A DNA stretch of 64,000 nucleotides from Xestospongia bergquistia. Taxonomy: Eukaryota; Porifera; Demospongiae; Haplosclerida; Petrosiidae. The stretch is from assembly GCA_963965975.1 (NCBI GenBank), contig OZ014423.1, positions 6,040,301 to 6,104,300 of the forward strand, in the 5' to 3' direction. The position numbers and the translations under genes are program-made. Below, in pieces: positions 42,101-51,100 of this stretch (the stretch's first letter is position 1; each line of letters opens with the position of its first letter). A model generated the notes under the pieces. It saw only the letters and a list, made by a program, of their open reading frames with translations. It did no database searches and had not been told where the DNA came from.

Positions 42101-45100
42101 TAACTGATATGAATTTTAATCCTGTCATTAAAATCCCACCTGAATCACCACGTAGAGGCAATGCTTTCTTTAGAGATCGAACAAAACCATCACTTGAAAA
42201 CCTTGTAGTAGATTTCAATACTGGTCGCATTATTCTCACATTTTCTGAGACTGTAAACATATCTTCACTGAATATTGCAGAATTAACATTTGTTGACTGC
42301 TGCAATTACTCTACTAACACTGATGGATCTGCAAGCGGATCAGGTAGTAGCCTGTCTGGCTCTGGAAGTGGTTCAGGTAGTGGTTCAGGAAGTGGATCAG
42401 AAAGTGTGCAGTTACCTTTATATAAATACAGCTTGAAGAAGGGGTATTGTAACAATAGTAGTAAAACTGTCTTCACCTGTTATTTAGATGATGAAGATCT
42501 CAACGAGCTCAAACGACGTCCATTATGTACCCAGCAGTCAGATTGTTGTCTCATTTTTACAGGAGATGCTATACGAGATCACTTTGGCAATGAAATAGCA
42601 ACAACATTTGGAGCATGTGGTGTCAATTCCCAATACATTAAGGATGAAAACAGACCCAGTCTTGTTCATTTCACATCTTTTGACCTTGATATGAACATTA
42701 TAACATTGACCTTCAATGAAACTATTGATGCTTCTACCATTAATATGAGCACCATCACTCTACAGTCTTTCTATTACAATCCTCATTACTCTTTCTCTCT
42801 AACTGGAGGCATAGTCCTCAGTTCAGATAGTACAGTAGCTGAACTCCAACTTTCTCAAGATGATATCTTTGAGATACAAAAATTAAGAGCTTTATGTTCA
42901 GAGATCAATAACTGCTGGATATCCTTTAATGATAACTTTGCTAAGGATATGGCTGGCAATAACATTTTACCTGTTCCATCAGACAATGCAAAGCCTGCAA
43001 CTATATTCCAGGATGACATGCAAGCACCCAAACTGCTTGACTTTGAACTCGATTTGAGTAATGATACACTAACACTCACATTTAGTGAGATTGTTGATGC
43101 TGTCTCCCTTGATCCAACAGCTATTACTATTGTAAATGCCCAATCAAATAACTCCATTGCTATCACTCTTACTGGGGGAAGTACTAACAGTCCCGATGGG
43201 CTTGTAATAACTGTAAACCTCCTCAGCAAAGATACTAATAAACTAAGAGCTCTAGACAGCATTGCTAAAAGTGAAAGCAATACCTTCCTATCAATAACCA
43301 GTGACTTAATCAATGATGCAGTACGGCTTATACCAAATCCAGTTGATGCTACCAATGCATCCAATGCACTGCAGATCAAACCAGGAGGACTCTATCCTGA
43401 TGTTATCCCTCCAGAACTGACAGGATTCTCATTAGACCTTGACAAAGATACTATTACATTGACATTTGATGAGCCTGTCCGAGTATCATCTATACTCTTC
43501 CACTACATCACACTTATTTCACAACCTATTAACATTCCTGAAAGCTTCAGAATATTGACTGGAGGAGAGATTGATGATAAAACGAACTACAATGGTACTA
43601 TGAAGATTGTTGTTCACTTAACTCAACCTGATATTCGCCATTTCAAACTCTCAGAGACTGACCTAGCTAATGATGAAACAGATACTTTCATTAGTGTCAT
43701 AAGAGGTATGATACTTGACATGGCTGACAATCCTCTAGTGGCCATTCCTTACAATGAATCATTACAAGTCAACAATATAATTCTTGATACAACACCAGCA
43801 ACTCTTATTGACTTCCAACTTGATATGAATAAGGGACTTCTTCATTTAACTTTTAATGACATCATCAATAGTTCTACACTATATGCTCCTGCCATTACTA
43901 TACAAAGCTCCAAATATATCATGACTCATTATGTAACATTGACAAAATCTAGCATCACTAACAGTGTCAATGGTTACTATATAACAGTCAATATATCCAC
44001 TGAAGATTTAAACCGTATCAAACTCAATGACAATCTAGCAACACAACTTGCTAATACGTATGTTTCAATGAGAGCTGAAGCATTTATGGACAATTTTGAA
44101 GTGGATGTTATAACTGTGACCAGCCACGATGCACTCTCTGTGTCCAACTTTATAAATGACACAACATCACCTGAGCTCCTGTATTTCTCTCTTGATATGG
44201 ATTCTGGTACAATCAGTTTGACATTTGATGAAACTGTCAGAGCAAATACCATTGTTGAAGAAGAGATTACACTGTTAGGATCTTCAAACATCTCCTCAAA
44301 CACATCCTATGTGACTTTGATTGATGGACTTGCCTCAACACAAGACTCAACTGTAGTTGACATCTACATTGTCAATGACGATTTGAATGAAATCAAATTT
44401 CTGACAGATTTGGGAACTTCCATAGATAATACTTTTATTGCTTTTAATAGTGAACTCATAATGGATATGAATGGTAATCTAGTAGCTGCTATCAGTGAGT
44501 ATGATGCTCAACAAGCTAACCAATTCTTTGAAGACCAAACTTCACCATCACTTGAGTCATTTTCTATAAATCTGACTGATAACACGCTTACATTAGTATT
44601 CAATGAAACAGTTAATGCTACTTCTCTCATGACAACTGAACTCACTATTCAAGGTGATGTCATACCAGAACATAATGCCTACAGATTATTACAGTCGAGT
44701 TCTGGTTCATCAGATGATTCAACTATTATAATAGTCTATTTGGGTCTGAGTGATCTTAACGAAATCAAAAGACTAACTAATGTTGCTACCTCTAAAAATG
44801 ACACCTATCTTTCAGCCACATCATTGACAATTGAAGATATGAATGGCAATCATCTAGTAAGTGTGTCATCTGGTAATGCTATACAAGCCTCTGACTATTA
44901 TGGTGACACCATCAGACCTTATCTAGAAGGATTTAATCTCAATCTCTCATCTGAAATACTGACTTTATTCTTCTCAGAAACTGTACAAGCTAGTACTCAC
45001 TATGTTCAACTATACACATTGCTATCATCAGAAAGTACTGAAGATACAAGGTATAACTTGACAGGTGCCCTAGCTACCAGTGAAGATTATCATATCCTTG

Positions 45101-48100
45101 AAGTTGAGTTAACGACAGCTGATTTAAATGTCATTAAACGTCTCACTGATTTGGCTACTAATGACAACAACACCTATATTCTTGTGGAAGCAGGAGCTAT
45201 TAAAGATATGTTTGGTAATCCACTTCTTCCATTAGAAAAGACAATTCAAGTCACAACATTCACTGAAGACTTTGTTCAGCCAATTTTGACTCATTTTGAT
45301 CTGGACATGAATGTAGGCGAGTTAACTCTGTTCTTCTCAGAAACAGTGAACACATCCACACTCAGAGTTGACCAACTTCTTTTACAAGACAATCAATACC
45401 TACCTAATGCAACGAATAACTTTTGGTTGACAAATGATAGCTACATAAATTCTACTAACTACCATATTGTCATTGTATACATTGGTGATAATAACCTCAA
45501 TGAGATAAAGAGACTCTATACCTTAGCACTAGACAATTCAACAACTTATCTCTCTATCACAAGTGATTTAGTAACTGACATGAACAATAACTCTATCATA
45601 GAAATACCAGATACTGCAGCCTTATTTGTATCTAAATATAACAGAGACACAACTCCACCAGAGTTGGAAGAATTTGATCTCAACATCAACATGAGTTTGC
45701 TTGTGCTTCACTTCAGTGAGACAGTAGACAGGGAGTCTCTCAATGTAACAGCTATTGTCATACAACACAACATTAGCTCCACCTCTGATGTACATGTTCT
45801 TGTTCTTAGTTACAACAGTTACTCTATTTCATCTAATGGTACTACTATAACTATACACATCAGTATATATGACCTCAATGAACTCAAACGTCTCAATGAA
45901 ATAGCTACTTCAAGCAATAACACATACCTTTCAATAACATCTGATGCCATTCTTGATATGGCTGGTAATCCGGTTGTACCAATTCTTCAATCTGATGCAC
46001 TTCGTGGACGCATTTTTATCCCTGATGAAATCCGTCCAGAATTAGAAGACTTCAGCCTAGATATGAATATAGGTATATTACAGCTAACCTTCTCAGAAAC
46101 TGTCAATGCTATGACATTCAATATTTCTACTATTACATTACAATCTACCAGTAATACTTCTGAAAGTTATACCTTAAAAGAAGGTCTCCTGCCAAATCTC
46201 TCCTACTCTAATAGCTCAGACAGCACTATCTTGACAGTGTATCTTGGTATTGAGGACATGAATGCACTCAAGAAAATCTACAACCTTGCTACAACTGAAA
46301 ACAACACATTTTTGTCAATCACTGAGAATGGGGTTGAGGATATGACAGGATTAAGTCTAGTTCCTATACCATTTGATGAAGCACTTCCTGTTACCACATA
46401 CATTGTGGACAGCACTAGCCCAATTTTGCTTTCCTTCTCTCTTAGCCTGTCATCTGAAATCCTATCTTTAACATTTGATGAAACTGTTAATGTTGACAGT
46501 TTTAATGTCACAGAACTCACTATACAATCTAGTTCTAACTTCTCTGTCAGTACATTTGTTGATCTTAAGGATTTGACAGATCTCTCTCCTGAAAACTCGA
46601 CTATTGTTTCATTCCGTCTTGCCTACGATGATCTCAATGACATCAAACTTGATGAAAATTTAGCAACTGGCTCCTTCAACACTTGGCTAAGACTATTCCC
46701 TTCAGCCATTACAGATATGGCCTATGAGCCAAATCCAATCGAAGATACAATACAGAGAGTGACTCACTACACTAATGACAGTATCAAGCCAAACCTATTG
46801 TCATTTTATGTTGATCTTAATGCTGGGTATCTTGTTTTGAACTTTGATGAGCCAGTAGATGTGTCCACTCTAAACTATACATCATTCACTCTCTACTCTA
46901 CCAAACCAATATCAGATATAATCAATGCATCTCTATCTTTAAATGGCACATTCTTTTCTGCCAATGGTTCTGGTATAGCTTCTGGTAGTGGCAACAATGA
47001 GACACCTTTGACATATTACACTTTAACTGATGGCTTTACAAACAGTAGTAATGGACTCCAGATTACACTGGTGTTTACAGTCAATGATCTTAATGCAATC
47101 AAGAAAGATGAATATCTCTATACTAACAGGCATTCATCTTACCTCAGTATTACGCAGTATGCCATTGAAGACATGACTACAAACCAAATAAACAGCATCA
47201 ATCCTTCAAATGCAATCAGAGCATTCCAATATGTCAATGATGAAACATCTCCAGTACTTACTGGTTATGATCTTGATATGAATACCGGTCTTCTTATACT
47301 TTACTTCCCAGAGACCATTGATGTGTCCAGTATTATGTTTGATGGTATTGTACTACAAAGAAGCTCCAATGTAACTATTAGTACAGGACAATATATGTTA
47401 ACTAGTGGCAGACTTAATATGACAGAAGATGGCATTGCTGCATATATACAGATCACACATGATGATTTGAATGAGATCAAGCAACGTAGAATTGCTTTAT
47501 CTAATTCTACAACATGGTTAACAATTGAAAAATCAACTCTTTTAGACATGAGTGAACAACCATTATTACCTCTTGTAAATGGCTATTCAGCCAAACAGGT
47601 AGCAGAGTATACATCTGATATAACATCACCAACATTACAGTCTTTTGTACTGAATCTTGATGCCAATACACTATTTATGAGTTTCTCTGAGACAGTAGAT
47701 GGCTATAATCTGAATGTGAGCACCATTACTTTGCAAGACACCTCAAATGGTAGTCATTTGTATAACCACTATTCACTTAGTTCTGACTCTAGCTATGTCA
47801 CCAGTGCTTATGGACCCAATGTCACTATCACCATTGGCTTGGATGATATGAATATTATTAAAGAACTTATTGAACTGACCATAGATAAGAATAGTACTTT
47901 TATTAGCTTTACACTAGAATTGGTCGCTGATGTCTTTGGAAATGATGTTATTGATATTAAATCCACTTCAGCTATGCAAGTATCTGAACTCATTGATGAT
48001 AAAACATCACCAGTACTTGAAGCATTTGAGCTTAATATGGACACTAAAGTTCTTCGACTATATTTTTCAGAAACTGTCAATGGTAGCTCTCTTAACATCA

Positions 48101-51100
48101 CTGCATTTACTCTGTGGGAAAGCAAGACATTTAACCTAACACCTTCCGAGTATTACAACACAGAGAGATATACTTTACAAACCAGTAATACATCAACTAC
48201 TTATGATTCTGTTATTATCATTGACATTTCTGATGATGATTTCAATAGAATCAAACAACTTCTTAGTCTTGCCACTAACATCAATGATACTTATCTCTCA
48301 TTAACATCTTATGGTATCCTTGATACAAATAACAATGATGTAACTTCTATTTCATCTGACAGTGCACTTCAAGCAAGAAACTATACAAAAGATGCTACTA
48401 ATCCTAGATTGACTGGATTTGATCTTGACATGAATGAACTTATATTAACTTTGACATTCTCTGAAACTGTCAATATCTCATCCATTGATTACACAGCTAT
48501 TACTATATTAAATTCAGATGATGATGATGATATACCAGTTGAGCACACACTGCTCAAGGGCAAATCCAGCTCAGTAAATGGACCAATTATTGTTGTGGAA
48601 ATATCTAAAGATGATGAAGATATCATTAAAAGACTGTCTACTCTTGCTACAACCAGTAATAACACTTTTATATCAATCTCCTCGTCATTAATACTTGATA
48701 TGGACGATCTACCAGTAGTGAATATAACATTTGATATGCCTTTACCTGTCGCTAACTTTACAGCAGACACAACTCAACCAAAATTGATCTCTTTCAACCT
48801 TAATTTAACCTCTGATATTCTCACTCTGATTTTCAGTGAAACAGTCAATGTTAGCACTCTTGATATCAGTGGAATACTCCTACAAAATGATATGACAATG
48901 GACAACTACACAATTTATCATTATCTGACTGATAGCAGTTTCAATGACTACAATGACCCAGTTGTCATAATAGAGCTTAGCTTCTATGACAGAAATGAGA
49001 TCAGACGGCTCTACATGCTTGCTACAGAAAAAAACAACACTTATCTCTCATTGAGTGATGGGGCAATCCAAGATATGGTCAGTCTTCCATTAGTTCCAAC
49101 GTTGAATATCACAGCTGAACAAGTCACCATATATACAGCTGATGATAAATCACCCTCCCTTGTCTCCTTCTCACTTGATATGACTGAAGAAATATTAGTA
49201 TTGAACTTTACAGAAACAATAAATATTAGTACATTTGATGCAGCTCAACTTACAATTGTTGGAATTGACAATAGTTCGTCTTATAAGCTAACAGGAGGTG
49301 TAGTGAACAATAGAGATCACACTCATTCACTGACTCTCCTCCTATTAGATCCTGATTTAAATGCCATCAAATTTGATACCAACTTGGCTACTTCCATCGT
49401 TAATACCCACTTAGTTTTCACTAGTGCCCTCGTGTCAGATATGAACAATAATATGGTGATCCCTGTCACCATTCCAAGAATGGCAATTGACTTCAGAAAT
49501 GACACAATTGATCCAGTTTTAACAAGTTTTGATTTTGATGCCAATGAAGGTACACTGACACTTCTTTTCTCAGAGACTGTAAACGCTGGTTCATTGAATG
49601 CAACTCAGATCACACTATTACCCTATACCAATGCCAGCATTAATGAAACATTCACATTTTCTTCTGAAACTGTTACTTATAGTATTGATGGAATAGCACT
49701 GATACTTAACATCAGTCTAAATGATCTCAATGAGATAAAGAGACTTGACAAGCTGGCTGTTGATAATACAACTACCTTCCTAGCTTTAACTTCTAGTGCT
49801 GTTGCTGATATGAATGAGAACTTCATTGAACCAATACTGGTATCTAATCCTCAAACTGTTACATTGTACACTGTTGATAAAACTCTACCAGATATGGTGT
49901 CTTTCTCGATAAATTTCACTGCTGAAACTTTGGTTCTGTCATTCTCAGAGACAGTTAATGCATCCTCTGTTGATGTAACAGCTATTACTATCCAAGCCAC
50001 TGCAGATAATGATACCATTTCTGTGACTTTGACCGATGGCGAAATCCTCACCAGTAATGATCCAGTGGTAATTATTAAATTCATTCAAGATGACCTCAAT
50101 CTTATCAAAAGCAAGACTAATCTGGCCACTAACACTAACAATACATTTATTTCAGCTACATCAAATCTGGTTCTTGATATGGCTGGAAATGCCTTCAATA
50201 CTATACCCACCACATCAGCTCTCGATGCTACTGACGTATTTGAGGACACCATTCCTCCAGAATTAGTCAACTTTGATTTAGACATCAATGAAGGCCTTAT
50301 CACCTTCTATTTCTCAGAAAGTGTTAACAGCTACTCACTGAGAGCTCAATTTTTAACTCTCCAGAGCACCCAACAATCTGATGTCATTAGGTACACACTC
50401 TCCAACAACTCAGCACAACCTATTATAATCCAAGACAGCGGTGTAAGATTGATCTTTACTCTCTCTGATTATGATCAGTTTAATATCCAAGAGCTTGTGA
50501 TGTTGGCAACAAAAGCAAACAACACATTTCTTTCATTTACGTCAGATTTTATAGCAGATCAATTTAACAATAGTATCATACCAAAAAATACCAGCAATGC
50601 CTTGCCTGTAAAGAACTACACAAGAGATACTACTTGTCCTGAATTGTCTGCATCGTCCTTTGATTTGAATGAAGGTGTCCTGGTATTGACATTTAGTAAA
50701 CCCATCAACACTTCCACATTTGATGAAGCACAACTTACAATCTACAGTTCTATAAGCTTCATGTCTGACAGTCATACCCTCACCTCTGTGGAATATACCA
50801 GAGATGATCAGTATACACGTTTCATGCCACTAGAGCTCTCTGACTACGATTTGAATATTATCAAATCCATTACAAATTTGGCTTACTCAGAAGACACCAC
50901 CTATATCTATTTAACAACAGCATCAATTAAAGATACTGCTGAGAACTTTTACTGTAACAACACAGTACCTAGTGAAACACTGGAATTCACAGACGATATA
51001 ACACCACCTTATCTGGTCAACTTTACTGTTGATTTAGATCTGGCATTGATTACATTGACCTTCAGTGAAAGTGTGGATTATAAGTTATTAGATCCGCAAC

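Larger units (their letters stand above)
35617..42642 (+). repeat. Super-unit 5 (repeats 79-96, 18 domains)
   Basis: This block is 7,026 bp, residues 9898-12239. It opens with F-T-L-F-N and LCTELPPNCY. F-D-E-P-I is third, Y-D-D-V-V fourth (about 36848), F-N-E-P-V twelfth and the L-A-T-less LKSRTIANS module thirteenth (about 40534). The last module (repeat 96) is the most cysteine-rich and carries the longest Ser-Gly insert. Inserts in repeats 89 and 96 account for its greater length. Confidence 0.75.
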
